From Leucocoprinus leucothites (Eukaryota > Basidiomycota > Agaricomycetes > Agaricales > Agaricaceae): 64,000 nt of DNA. Location: the NCBI GenBank assembly GCA_013368445.1, contig JAACJO010000001.1, positions 744,001 through 808,000 of the forward strand. Direction: 5' to 3'. Under the pieces are notes generated by a model. The model did not search any database, had not been told where the DNA came from, and was given only the letters and a program-made list of their open reading frames with translations. The translations under genes were made by a program, and so were the position numbers. This document shows positions 11,119-22,548 of this stretch, in pieces (the first letter of the stretch is position 1; every line of letters begins with the position of its first letter).

Positions 11119-14100
11119 ATGCTAACAAGTCACGGTTCCACTGGGGATTGGTCTGCTGGACAACGAATTACAAGACTCGATGAACATACTCAAGCAAAAC
11201 TACGCTCAACGCAGATTCTTACTACACTTCCTCAGATAATCTCGGAACTTATCCAGAACGCTCTGGACGCGCAAGCAACTCATATTGACGTCGCCATAAA
11301 CTACGAGGACTGGATGTGTTGGGTACGCGATGACGGATCAGGTATTAGTAAACAGGACTTGGAGAGATTTTGTACGGAAGATGACAGTATGCGATATCGT
11401 AAGTGGATATGACCATTTTTACGCCGTTATCTCATTGCTGTTGAAGGAACCTCCAAGGACCACGCGCTAAGTTCCACGAATTCAGTCTCAACCTATGGGT
11501 TTAGGGGCGAGGGTGTGAACATAGCTTGATCTTGCTCAGAACCAGCCTCATTCATCATTAGCTCTGGCCTCCGCTGCACAAGTCTCATGTCTAGAGATTG
11601 CCTCTCGAACTACTAGAGCGCCCACAACATGGAGCGTAATCAGGAAGGTAGAACCTCATTGCTTTCTTCTTTACTTCCTCTCAATAACGTGCTCACTACC
11701 ATTACAGGCTGAACACTTGTTGTATAGAGGTGAAGCAATTCGCTGGCGAAGAGAGTCCCCGGGCACCGTTGTCTGTGTGAGGGATGCATTTTTCAATGTA
11801 TGTTCTGCGCGTTATCCCTAGAGAAGCTGTCCCTAATAATAGATCATTCACACCCTTAGTTGCCTGTCAGGCGCATCTCACATCCTTCCGCATCGAAGAC
11901 TTGGAATTTGGTCCGGCAAGAAGTTGAAATATATGCACTTGTTTCCCCCTCTGTCTCTTTTACTCTCGAAGATCTCCACAAGTCCCAAGAGGTTGGCGCC
12001 AATAACAGGGCTCTCCGAATACCCAAGGTTAGAACGGGGATCCTGTGCCATGGCAGGGCTGAATTCACATTTGGTCCCTTCAGACACTGTCTACCCTAGC
12101 AACTTTCCGCCAACTCTATGGCCGAGCCTTGACCGAGGTTGGTACCCGGGCCAGGCCGTTGACTATTGAGAGCCACCTCATCCAAGTATAACCTTTTTAG
12201 CGAGTTGAAACAATAGACGAGGCTGTTGATGGGAATCTAAAAGCTCAAGGATTCATAAGCCTCCACGGTGCCTCTTCAAAGGTGTGCCGACATTTGCTAT
12301 TCAGCCTTAATCCGAGATCTCACACCATCCAGATTTATCAGTTTCTCTGTAAGGGTTTGTGAGCCTCGTGGCCACTCAACTGATCCCGTTTTAGACCTCA
12401 ATAGCCATCCAATTACGTTATGTGACTTGCACAAGCTTATTGACGCCCAGTTCTCGTTAAGCAACTTCGGAAAAAATGTAAGCTCCGACCAGCTGATCTT
12501 TTGCAACGACCAAGTAAACCGATGATTATAGTGTCTCGATGATCGGAGCGAAGGTGGGAGCACACGAAACAGTATGCTTCTCACCTTTTTTTCAGTGTTT
12601 TTGAACAAACAACCATCCAATTGACAGTTCCTCGTTCCTCCCCACGTAAAACCGAAAAGAAGCCCATCTACGTCCTGAATATTCTCGTTCCTCCTGAAGA
12701 AGTAGATAACGGGTTTGATCCTGCAAAGAATGCTGTTGGCCTGAAAGTTTGTTATGTGGCAGTTTACTATTCGCCCCACTTTCAGCTCACGCGCTCTCTG
12801 TATTTGTTTACAGAATAAGTCTTCCGTAATATCCTTCCTGACTCGCCTCACAAGGGGGTTTCTCACCAAACATGGTTTCACGGATGAAACTTTGAATGCT
12901 GCGCCAGAAAACCCACCCTTACAAACATACGGCACGCCTCTGAAGCGGAGACGGGTTGATATAGGTGATGATGACGCGGCTCATGGGTCATTCATGACGC
13001 CAGTACCAAACATAGGTCACCTATCGTTGCAATCCTCTTCGCATGAACCACAAGAAATGGTAAAATGCAACCTCTCTGCAGATTAATCGGTGTTGATTGA
13101 ATTCAAGGACTTCACGACTGCCCTCGGTACACGCGCAGGGCTAGGGGACGGTCATTCCACAGGTATCTCCATAGCGCTATGCACCCCCAATCCTGCGCCA
13201 GGAGTTTTCGATGCTTTAGAGCAGCAACCTGTTCAGCGACGGACTATTCCTACTTCAACATCGAGATCTAGATTCTATACCGCCACCTCCGTTCCCACAT
13301 GGCTATGTGAGGCTCTCGAGGTACGCTCATCTCCTAAAACGTCTGGCTGTGCGAATCCGCTCATTCCTTTTAGTCCAATACCTCTTACGCACTGCCGGAG
13401 CCAACAATACCTGAAATCTATACGTCGGTGGCCTGTGGCCCGCGGACAGCGGAATATAGCGCAAGGAACACAGCCCAGAAGCATTCTTGTCAATCAGCGG
13501 ATTTACCTCTCATGATATCAAACCAGAAATCGCTCTCTACTTTCTTTTCCAAAGAGGATCTATCTTTGGCTAAAGTTATTGGCCAAATTGACAAGAAATT
13601 TATCGCATGCCTGATAACCCATCCGACTTCTAGGGACAATTCTCAAACCCATGAGTTCCAGTCAGACAGCCCTGAAATGTACGGTGCTTCAACTTTAGTA
13701 CTCATAGACCAGCATGCCGCCGACGAACGTATTCGCGTGGAAAGCTTCCTCAAGGGGCTCTGCTCAGGCTTCCTGAGGACCTGTAACGGACGTTCAGAAA
13801 CTGGTCGTGGAATCAGGATCAAATCTCTGACCCCTCCGAAGCCCATACTCTTAACCACCCATGAAATGCGAATGTTAAATGAGTCGACTGGGGTAAAAGA
13901 GGCGTTCCGAAGGTGGGGGATTGGCTTCGCAGGGTATGCCATGCCGGATGCAAGCACCGAAAACCCGAGGAATGATTTTGACAATCTGGGATTTGGGCAA
14001 ATTCTGGTCGAAACCATACCCGACATCGTCAGTGACAAGGTAATTTCTTTTTCGCAACTCAGAAATCGAGTAACTTATCCAGGTTCTCTGTGGAATCCTA

Positions 14101-14614
14101 GCTTCTGCAAGAAGACGAGCTCCAGGATTTAGTCAAAGGATTTCTTGCGCAGCTACAAACAGATTTACCTTCCTTTTCTAGCCCTTCCGGCGAAAATTCA
14201 AGTCAGGAAGTAGACCAAGAGTTCCTCTGGCTCAAAGCCCTTCGATATTGTCCACGATCCTTGTTAGAACTAATTAACTCAAAAGCCTGCCGAGGTGCGT
14301 TAGCTGTTGGCTCATTCATGAGAGATTATTCAAGTGAATTGTCGACTTGCAGGGGCGATAATGTTTAACGATATCTTGACATTAGTAGAGTGCGAGAGCC
14401 TCATCGAACGGCTTTCCCTAACCGCTTATCCATTTCAGTGCGCTCATGGACGGTGAGTTACAGGGCTTGTTAGCTTATTTACACTACTCATGCCGCCTTT
14501 TCTCGTACAAGACCTTCTTTGGTGCCGCTCGTTGAGCTGGGTCCTCAAACGGGAAACCTCGGGCGAAGACGGGCATCCACCTGTGATTGGTCGAAGCTCG
14601 AAGTTAGGGGGTAA
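11119..14614 (+). CDS. MLH3: MLH3 DNA mismatch-repair endonuclease subunit
   Basis: This is a MutL homologue. MLH3 pairs with MLH1 and acts as a nuclease in meiotic crossover resolution and some mismatch repair. The N-terminal GHKL ATPase shows motif I (ELIQNALDAQATHIDV), motif II (VRDDGSGI), the intron-split RYRTSKD and motif III (YGFRGEALASAA), then LPVRR. A long variable linker follows at about 12650-13500. The C-terminal domain carries the endonuclease motif DQHAADERIRVE, matching DQHA(X)2E(X)4E, plus the metal-site elements ALRYCPRSLLELINSKACRG, FQCAHGRPSLVPLVELG and a short tail ending at the TAA at 14612-14614. The ACRGA and FQCAHGRP segments identify MLH3 over PMS1. I chose the ATG at 11119 because the frame opened at 11113 begins with TTG. 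About a dozen small introns are present and all nuclease residues are retained. Confidence 0.92.
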
Positions 14615-15215
14615 TTGTACAAAAGAAGGCATTGCCTTGTTTTCCTATTATGTACGGCTTCTTGGAAGCCAGGAGTAGTCTAGATCCCGAGTTTTCTCGG
14701 GCTTTTGTCCTCTTGTTGGTGCAAGAATGACGAGAATGGGCACTCGGGCCGAAGTGCTTTGGCTGAACCTCTCAAATGTTCTTCGCCTTTTACTTTGAAT
14801 AATTTCATGCTTGATAAAAAAAATAAGACGGCTGAAAACTTTGGAATCTTCTTGCAAGCTGTTCTTGTGACGTTGTTGCTCCAAGCTTTCACCATTGGGG
14901 CAGGATGGAGCACTTGAAGCGAAGCCGTCGTTTGTTGGATGACTGGACCAAAATAACAGATGTACATAATACGAATCATAGGCGGGTGGGAAAAATGTTC
15001 CCCCACTGTCCGTGGGATTTGACGTCACGTGGAGCGCCCCGCAGCTTAGTCGCGTGACGTCAGCCTTGCCTCCGTGACCGCCAGCGACGTCATAATTGTC
15101 AGATCCCATGTATGGGTCATCAATATAAGAGGGACTGTTCTAGCCTGCGTTCTCACAACCTCAGTTTACTCAAGCGCTCAATCTCCACGTTCTCATCATC
15201 TTATCGTCCTCAATA
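14615..15215. other. Intergenic stretch with the Rtc3-like gene promoter
   Basis: The 600 bp after MLH3 contains only stop-broken frames. Its right half carries the CRE-like cluster (15020-15092) and a TATA-like TATAAG at 15124-15129, about 90 bp before the next ATG. The left half shows nothing recognisable. Confidence 0.5.
15020..15092 (+). promoter_or_regulatory. Cluster of CRE (TGACGTCA) sites with a CACGTG box
   Basis: Perfect palindromic TGACGTCA sites lie at 15020-15027 and 15055-15062, and a near match CGACGTCA at 15085-15092. A CACGTG overlaps the first site's right side at 15026-15031. TGACGTCA is the classic ATF/CREB bZIP site, linked in fungi to osmotic and general stress control (Sko1/Atf1 families). 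The cluster sits 124-196 bp before the start codon of the Rtc3-like gene. That yeast Rtc3 is stress-induced makes the pairing sensible, but regulation is inferred. Confidence 0.6.
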
Positions 15216-15809
15216 ATGCCAAAGCACCTTACCGTTGTCGTTTACAAGCCTGATCCCCAATCGACCGATGAGTACATGATCTACGTCGATCCTGTCCAGG
15301 TTTGTCAAGACTCCTTTAGTTTATGCTCTTGAACTGACCAGAATTGTCCTGGATTGTAGTATCGCAAATGGAAAGATGAAGGTGAGTATCCTCAGAACAT
15401 TCTTTCATGATTTAACTCACACTTCGACCCCAGACACGTAAAGCTGACTTTCTTTCCCTGTCCGAAACGCGGTACTAACTTCGTGATCAGCTCCATCCCT
15501 CTAGTAGATGTCGTGGATTGTAAGTTTTTTGTTAGGATCTCGTTCTTATCCTTATTGACACATTACTCAGCATTCGCGGTTTACCACACTGGTCAAGGGG
15601 CGCAAGGGCTGCAGAAGACACCCTCGAAACAACAACTCGACACAGTTTTTGGTACACACAAGGATGTTGATGTCATAGAGTTCATTTTGAAGAACGGCAA
15701 GCCTCAGCACGGAAATCTCGAGTCCAATGTGTATATCAATTCATCGGGCAAGGGAATTCCTGCCATGAACGCTTCGAGAGGGAGTGGCGCCGTGGATCGT
15801 CGTGTATAG
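15216..15809 (+). CDS. Rtc3-like small protein of the SBDS/SDO1 N-terminal fold
   Basis: The spliced product is about 125 residues and starts MPKHLTVVVYKPD at the ATG at 15216-15218. It has one domain resembling the N-terminal (FYSH) domain of SBDS/Sdo1, as in yeast Rtc3/Yhr087w. Features are IPLVDVVDSFAVYHTGQGAQ, TPSKQQLDTVFGT, DVIEFILKNGKP and a basic Gly-rich tail ending GSGAVDRRV. The SBDS domain family is tied to RNA metabolism and ribosome maturation; the exact role of the stand-alone form is unclear. Four short introns are visible, the last ending just before CATTCGCGG near 15571. The upstream CRE cluster suggests stress-responsive expression. Length and layout fit the family, and no break is seen. 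Confidence 0.82.
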
Positions 15810-18561
15810 TCGAGGAAAGAGGCTGTCTGGTATCTGATTTTAATAATGAAAGCCAAGCCAAGGAAAGGGTCCGGAAGTTAGTTCCCCACCGTTGTATATT
15901 ATCCAACGTCTCGCTGTAACAACAATTTATCACTTTGACGCCAAGCTGTTGCTTGTTCAGATCTCATCCACGACACCCGAGGCCTTGAGTCTCTGAAAGT
16001 GGAGTCAGACCAGCGCTTCAACTTCGGTCCCGGAGAATTATCACATGCTGGCAAATGATGATCGATAAATGGTCATCAGTAGTCATTAATATTCATTGGC
16101 GCCAAGCAATTATGGCATTCCAGATTACAGCTTGTCCAAGCCTAAGGACGATTGAGCCCACCATGAGATTGTGAATCTACATAGTTAAATCAGTCCAGCT
16201 GATCAATAACCTTAGGTAGCACCTCTTGCGTTCGCCTCGTTGAGTAGCAAAACAAAATATTGGGATATAGGTCGAGGGGCGCAGACGTCAGTGTACTTGG
16301 TATGTACATGCTATCTTTCTGGTTAAAAGTGGCAGAATACTGCACGAGGGCCAAGATCATTATATAATAGCGTATTAAGAAATTGCTCAACAAGAAGAAA
16401 CTAGGTTTCAAACCCCAATATCCCATGACATCTCGGACAAAAGAATAAACCAGATTCACAGGTTTGCTATCTCCAATGGTTCCCAAAGCCAATGTAGTCG
16501 TTGGGCCTGCTTTGATTTGAGTTTAATATGCAGGCGAGAGTGCCCAAATGCACGCTTGTCCGAGAACTCGTAATTTGCAGTCAACTCAGCTGTCGATCGC
16601 ACACCCGACCAGGGAGTTGTATGAGGCTATGACTGCAAGGGCGTTGAACATTGCGTGAAAGGATAACAATGTATGATTAATGAGGCCTGAGGCCTGAGGT
16701 AGCATCGAGGTGTAAGAGGTGACGTAGTACTCAAGAGCTAACACCTTGAGCTTGAAAGGCAAGGACCTCACAAGACGACTGATCTCGACTTTCTGAAAAA
16801 TAGACCATTTTGTGCAACTGCTCTTTCATCGGGAATATCGGCACTTGCGATCTAGTGGTTAGCTGACCGTGTGATTCCAGGTACGCAAGTAAATTCCGAT
16901 CATATCCTAAACACTCTTAGGGTTTACAGATGCCCATGGTGTGCATACAGTTATTCCCGTCAAATGCAACTCATGACTTACTATCATGGAGAGGAGAACA
17001 GGGGAGAAAAGATGGGCAGGCAATTCGGGATACGTGCGAACATTCGAACATTCGAAACTCGATTCCATCAGCAGCCAACAAGTTGGTGAAGCTGACCTCA
17101 CTATGCAAGTAACCTTGTATTACTGCAGTGACAGCTATGAGAAGGACCAAGCAGGATGTAACGCAAATCCTCTCTCTGACCTTCCAGCTAGAGCTGTATT
17201 GCATTCCCAAGCCCCGGGTTATCCCCTAGAATAAGGAGAGTGTGTGGTGGATGAGTGGACGTTTTCGCTCCAATGAGACAGTATAACAGCGTTAGTGATC
17301 GCCGTCTTGTCTGCTCTGATTTCCGACACTGCCACGACCGTCCGAGGAGTGGAGCTTATTGATTGAATAGGTCCCAAAGTAGCGCAAGGGAACTCGGAGA
17401 AAACATAGCCGTTGGAGCGTTCGTGAGGTCGCTTGTTATGTTGTACTTCTTGACCTTCATCTCCGATCTCTCCGATGTGGGGCAAACCATGCTGTACATA
17501 CGCTCAGCGATGCCTTCCTGAGGAACGCGGTCAAATTTGTCTATAGCCGTCGTGAGAATGCCATCAGCGACAGAGTCGAGCAGGAGTCAATTTCACTTCT
17601 GTGTTATCCTATCCGACTTAGACTCAAATACCGTTTGTCTAGTAGGCCGGGCAGACGCTGATGGTGTCAGTGCGCAACCGCATGCATCTTTATGATCTTC
17701 TTGGTGAACCTCATCTACGACTAACATTTTACGTGACGATTTGCGGACCACGCGACTCGGAGGTGACTGAAGTACTGAAAATCGACATCAAAGACAAAGG
17801 AAACCTGTCAAGTAGGCTCATGGGTTCTCTAGTGGAGTGGGTAGTGCCCCGGGATTTTTTCAACTTCCTGTCGGACTCCTCGTGAAACCTGGGTCCAGGC
17901 TTGTGTTCCGTTTTCTATAACCGCTGTTCCCCCGACGGCTATTGAGCTTCAGACGGTGCATTTCATCTGACAACTCTCCACTCATCCTATTGCAGAAGCA
18001 TTGGTGTACAAAGACATTATCAAAATTTACACAAAGACGTACTTGATTTCGCAGCTGTCATCTTCGTTTCGGACAGTGCAATGACACGCCGTCGACAAAC
18101 GTGGGTAAGCTCTTGATTCCTCAATTGATTGAACTTACGATGTTGATGTTGTTCTTGATAGAAAGCTGTACCAAGCGTTGCTCACCATGGATCTGGTTAC
18201 AAAATCAAACAAAACCTCCCACGTCAAACATAGAGCGTTGCTTAACTTTTTTGCAGAGCGTCATAGGTGATAGCATTGAGGCCTTTCACTTACGGAAAAC
18301 AATTCACAATGCGTTGATGGTGCGGCTGCGAGTTCGAAATTGATCTTTGGAACTGTCATCTCTGCTCCACCAAGATGCTGTTGAATTGACATCCCTACGC
18401 CATTGCTCGCTGAAGACAAACATATCAAGAATATTCCAAATGTCCAGAGCGAGACTAAACAAGAGCAAAACAAGGCTCTGACTTGTATAAAAGCTGGTCT
18501 ACCTCCTCCATTTCTCTCCAGTCGAACACACTTCTCAACTGTTCAACAACTCTCATCTAAC
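15810..18561. other. Gene-poor 2.7 kb stretch
   Basis: No gene could be built here. Minus-strand frames at 16190-16492 (100 codons) and 16586-16771 (61 codons) have hydrophobic runs that could be remains of a membrane protein gene, but I found no joinable exons or family motif. A plus-strand frame at 17661-17885 and another at 18101-18343 are equally unassigned. The last 200 bp serve the hydrophobin promoter. Confidence 0.4.
18486..18492 (+). promoter_or_regulatory. TATA box of the hydrophobin gene
   Basis: TATAAAA lies 70 bp before the hydrophobin ATG, followed by a pyrimidine-rich leader (CTCCTCCATTTCTCTCC). This is the usual arrangement of a highly expressed basidiomycete gene. Confidence 0.65.
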
Positions 18562-19002
18562 ATGCAATTCAAGCTCTCTGCTCTCGTCGCTGCTGCCCTC
18601 GCCACCTCTGCCATCGCTGGCGGTCCCACTGGCGGTAACTCATGCAGCACTGGCCCTGTTCAGTGCTGCAACACCGTTACAAAGGCGAGCGATCCCGCCG
18701 CCAGCAAGATCCTCGGCCTTTTGGGCGTTGTCGTCCAGGACTTGAACGTTCTGGTCGGTCTCACCTGCACTCCCATCACTGTCATTGGTGCTGGCGGTAA
18801 CTCTTGGTTAGTCTTCGTAATTTTTCTACCCAATGACTCCGACTAATCATTTTATATAGCACCGCTCAAACTGTTTGTTGCGAGAACAATAGCTTCAGTA
18901 TGAGAAATCACTCCTCTTTCTCCCTGCTTTATGGGTTTCTAACACTTTCTAACAGACGGCGTCATTGCCATTGGATGCACTCCCATCAACATCAACGTTT
19001 GA
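18562..19002 (+). CDS. Class I hydrophobin
   Basis: This is a small secreted cell-wall protein that self-assembles into amphipathic films on hyphae, spores or fruiting bodies. The spliced protein is 109 residues: a signal peptide ([20 protein letters not shown]), then eight cysteines spaced C-X6-CC-X32-C-X12-C-X5-CC-X12-C, the basidiomycete class I pattern, and the C-terminus GCTPININV. Two introns split it: one after the codon start of the fifth cysteine (AACTCTTG/gttagt) and one near 18899 (AGCTTCA/gtatga). The frame is continuous to the TGA at 19000-19002. A strong TATA box precedes it. All structural cysteines are present and no paralogue lies in the window. Confidence 0.96.
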
Positions 19003-20301
19003 ACGAGAGTTCCATTACTCTGTACCTAGCCTTGTTATTATGCTTTAGTATACCGACTTGGCGATGTATCTCAATTCGAGTATGCGATACCATTATGATT
19101 TATGATTTTGACACAAGTTACGACCCTGAGAGACGTATTACAACATTCATCCAGCGATCCCAAGACCGAGGACGCAGTAATAAATTCCCCGGATAAATCC
19201 AATGCAACTTATTCCTTAAGAGCTCGGTGTTTGAACTCCACGAACCTCGACTCGGGCGTTACCGAAATCAAAAAATAGCTTATTGCTCTATTTAGTCTAT
19301 TTATAGTGTCAATATTCGGATGGGTAACTCCGTTAGGATGATGTATTCTCTCTAAAAGGACTGGCTAAGGACCGGGAAAATGGGACTTATTGGCATTTGA
19401 ATTCTGTATCGTACCATCCGGGTGAATTAAATAATGGAGTAACTGGAGCTGTCGATCTCAGGAACATGTCTGTGGCGGAGGACGGTGAGCCCTCACAGCT
19501 GAATTGACCTCTTGTTAGCTGCTTTTGTGATACATAAAGATATACAGACTCCACCAGCACGCGAGAAAAACCTCTGTTTACGACAGAACTGTGTGAGGTT
19601 TCTGACTTTCGACTTTCCCGACATTGAAGATTTTCCAGGAAGTCCGTTGTATCTGAATGGTTGAATTGGTTCAGGTTTCTCGATTTGATGCCTGAGGCTC
19701 CACGATGTCAGCATTCAAGATTTAAAGCATGAGAACTCGCTTATAACACGGAACGGGGTTCATCATGTGCCATCTTCGAAATCAATTCTTTTGTTTAATT
19801 TTTCGACTTCGAGCTCCACTGATACTCGTGATAGCCGCGCTATGTATATTCTCGTGGGGTAGCAACAATAATCGGTTCTCCGACATATGGCAACGCTCAT
19901 CGAGCGTGTCACCAAGATGTCCATCTAGGGGCCATACAAAAATACAAAGGCGCTAGAAGTGGTAGCGCCATACATACGACCACTTGATCTTGAGACGAAC
20001 GCGACGCGACACGGTACAGTCGGAGCCGTATATAATTACTCAATGGCGAACTATGGATAGTAAATATACATGAGAAATTCTCCTCCATCGTCAATGTCAG
20101 GTCTGCACGAAAGATCCAGCTTGGCGATGATGAATCTTATCCAATCCAGAAACACCATCTCCCTTCTCTAAACCACACGCTAACCTGCGCCACGTCGGCT
20201 ACTGAGTCGACCGCATTAAGTCCTCCAGCTTCAACACAAAACACCTCAACTATGCTCCACCAAGGGATTACTCGAGAAGTGAATGGTTATATGGAAGAAA
20301 T
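19003..20301. other. Intergenic stretch between hydrophobin and AFG1-like genes
   Basis: About 1.3 kb lies between two 3' ends. Short frames (for example 19493-19714 minus, 19765-19956 plus) show no family motif and no supporting splice structure. I see no repeats or RNA genes. Confidence 0.45.
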
Positions 20302-22363
20302 CTATCGCTGACCGGCAGTCTCAGCCCACTCTTTACTCCCCATCTGCACCAATCGCGAACATGCTCTTGCAAAAGCGAACACTTCCTCTTCGCCTGTGAA
20401 CATAGAACTACTGCCAACAGTTTCAGTAGATAGGCCCTATTTTTACGGACGTCAAGTCTTGTCAGTCGAAGATGTTGCGCGCCATGTGAGAAGGAATGGG
20501 ACGTACGAGATCGTCCATCACACTACGCATGTGGTCTGATATTCCTTTGTTCGCGTCGGCGCTGTCATCTGAAAATACTTTGAATACCGGGACTTCGGAT
20601 GTCACGAATAGTTTGGTCTGAGGTGTTGTGTTATGAGACGTCGCAGTTGGTGGAGTGTGAGCTATGTACCTTGCTCTCGTAGCATGCTGCGCGGTGATAG
20701 ATATCAGAACTACACTGGTGGGTTAAGGAGTAGCTAGCTTACCGTCAATGAATGTGATGAACCGCCGTGCCTGAACAAGGCGATGTTAAGTTTTCGCAAA
20801 ACGCAACTGAAACCACTACGTACCAGATCTTTCTGGTTCAAGTCCATTTTCGGAATATTTAATACGAAGATAGTGCTGAATTTGTTGGTGAACTCAATGT
20901 AATCTGCAGCACTTAGCGGTTGGCCACATAGATCTTCAAAGTCAAACTTGGCTATGCTGGAAGTGCTTTCCGGCACCACTAGTTTTCGACCCCAGGATTC
21001 AATCGTACGGTGCAAGATTGGTGGGTCGTTTGGATCCTGGGATGTGTAGGCTTTGAAGATTTTATTGATTTCATTTGCGTTTTCAGGTGTTATAGGGTCA
21101 TAGTAAACATGCGAAAGAGCACGAGGTATACGACGGTAGTCTGTCGACAAAGTGAGTCGGGATAAACCTAGGACGGAAGAAATCGGGGCACCTGTTCCGG
21201 AATTCAAGTCTGTCACCTCAAATTGGGACTTCAGTAATTCGATTGCAGGAATGAAACTCGACCGCTGAATGCCATTCTTGTACAGGTCGTCTGGGTGTCG
21301 ACTGGGAAATCAAGAGTCAACATGTGAACTCTTGATTGATGAACGGACTCACTTTGACGTCATGACACATACAACACCGAAATTTAGCAAAGACTCAAGT
21401 AGACGTCGAAGGATCATAGCATCAGCAATATCAGTCACCTAGACGATGAATCAAGCGCTTTTCAATCACCGGCACATCAAGATGCGCACCTGGAACTCAT
21501 CAAAGCACAGAACCGCTGCGTCATTTGCAAGATCTCGTGCAACAGGTAATATTGGATCTCCACCATCTAAACCCAACGCGATCTTCGCTGCATGCAGGCG
21601 TTTATGAACGTCGACCATAAACGCGTGGAAGTGCACACGACGCTTGCGATTGATATTTGGTGGTAGGGTATGATAAAAGAGGTCCATGAGCATCGTTTTG
21701 CCTGTGCCGACATCACCGTACAAGTATAGTCCTTTGGGAGCATCTGTGGGTGGTGCGGTTGGTTGCGGTTCTTCGCGACTGAAGAGACGGGAAAGCTGAT
21801 AAATTCGGGATCGTTAGGAAGGCTTCTCATACGGGATGCTATGTGTGGGCGTACTAGTCCGGAAGGTTTAGGTGGGTCGGGCACTTTGGGTGGAGTGTAG
21901 GTAACTAGCTTATTATGCAGTCCTTCTAGTTTCTGGATGATCCGTGTTTGGTGTTCGTCCCCTCGCAGCACACCCGTCTCTAAAAGTTCTTGGTATCGAA
22001 ACAGTGGTGTGAGAACATCTGTTCAATCACCCATATCAGCAGGGCCAAAGACAACATCACCAACCAGAGACTCTAACCATTGTGCTGGGGGATCGATGTC
22101 TGGTGGGCAGTTTGAACTTGCTGCCCACTACTAGCTTGAGAATTTGAAGCATTTGTAGCCAATATTCCGGAATCTATGCCCTGAGATGAAGAAGTACCGG
22201 GAGAGACAGATGCAAGAGACGAATTCTGGGCCCGATTCGGGGGTTGGGGTATTGATGTATGTTTCGGAGGAGTTGGTCGAGCAGGAGTAGTAGAGAACCT
22301 AGCACAGCGTGAGGAAGCTGGCCGGGGGTGAGAAGAAGCTAGTAGAATGCGTACTGCCTTCAT
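20302..22363 (-). CDS. AFG1: AFG1/LACE1-like mitochondrial AAA ATPase
   Basis: This is a P-loop ATPase of the AFG1 (LACE1) family, which acts in mitochondria on turnover and quality control of respiratory-chain proteins. The N-terminus (MKAVRILLASSHPRPASSRC, Arg/Ser-rich) looks like a mitochondrial presequence. Then come RGDEHQTRIIQKLEGLHNKL, Walker A GDVGTGKT, the family-typical RKRRVHFHAFMVDVHKRLH, and Walker B VLCFDEFQV continuing across an intron into the ILRRLLESLLNFGVV region. TSNRHPDDLY follows, and the end has ARRFITFIDA-type sequence and SSMFTGEEEVFAFARACSRL, matching the conserved AFG1 C-terminus. The stop is at 20302-20304. Introns are short and all frames join. It is divergent from UreF across 185 bp. 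Confidence 0.92.
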
Positions 22364-22548
22364 CTTCTAGCAGCTGTATGTGAATGAGTAAAGCCTCGCT
22401 CCTGTCTAAACGCCGCCGGAAAAACGCAGATGAGCTTCAGTATCACTGTCAAGCAACCGGAGCTATAGCAGTCACGTGCGTTCGGGTCAATTTATCGCTC
22501 CGGCAATTGTCATTGATTAGATAGACACTCCTGCTTTGAGCCTTGTTA
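22364..22548. promoter_or_regulatory. Bidirectional promoter between AFG1-like and UreF genes
   Basis: Only 185 bp separate the two start codons. A CACGTG hexamer lies near the middle at 22473-22478 within TCACGTGCG. Shared control of both genes by a bHLH factor is possible but inferred. Confidence 0.5.

Noticed and set aside
17038..17057. GAACATTCGAACATTCGAA as a heat-shock element
   Set aside because: The GAA/TTC units are not in the required alternating 5-base spacing and no gene start is nearby.
22543..22548. Earlier start for UreF
   Set aside because: The upstream extension begins with TTG; the first ATG is at 22549.
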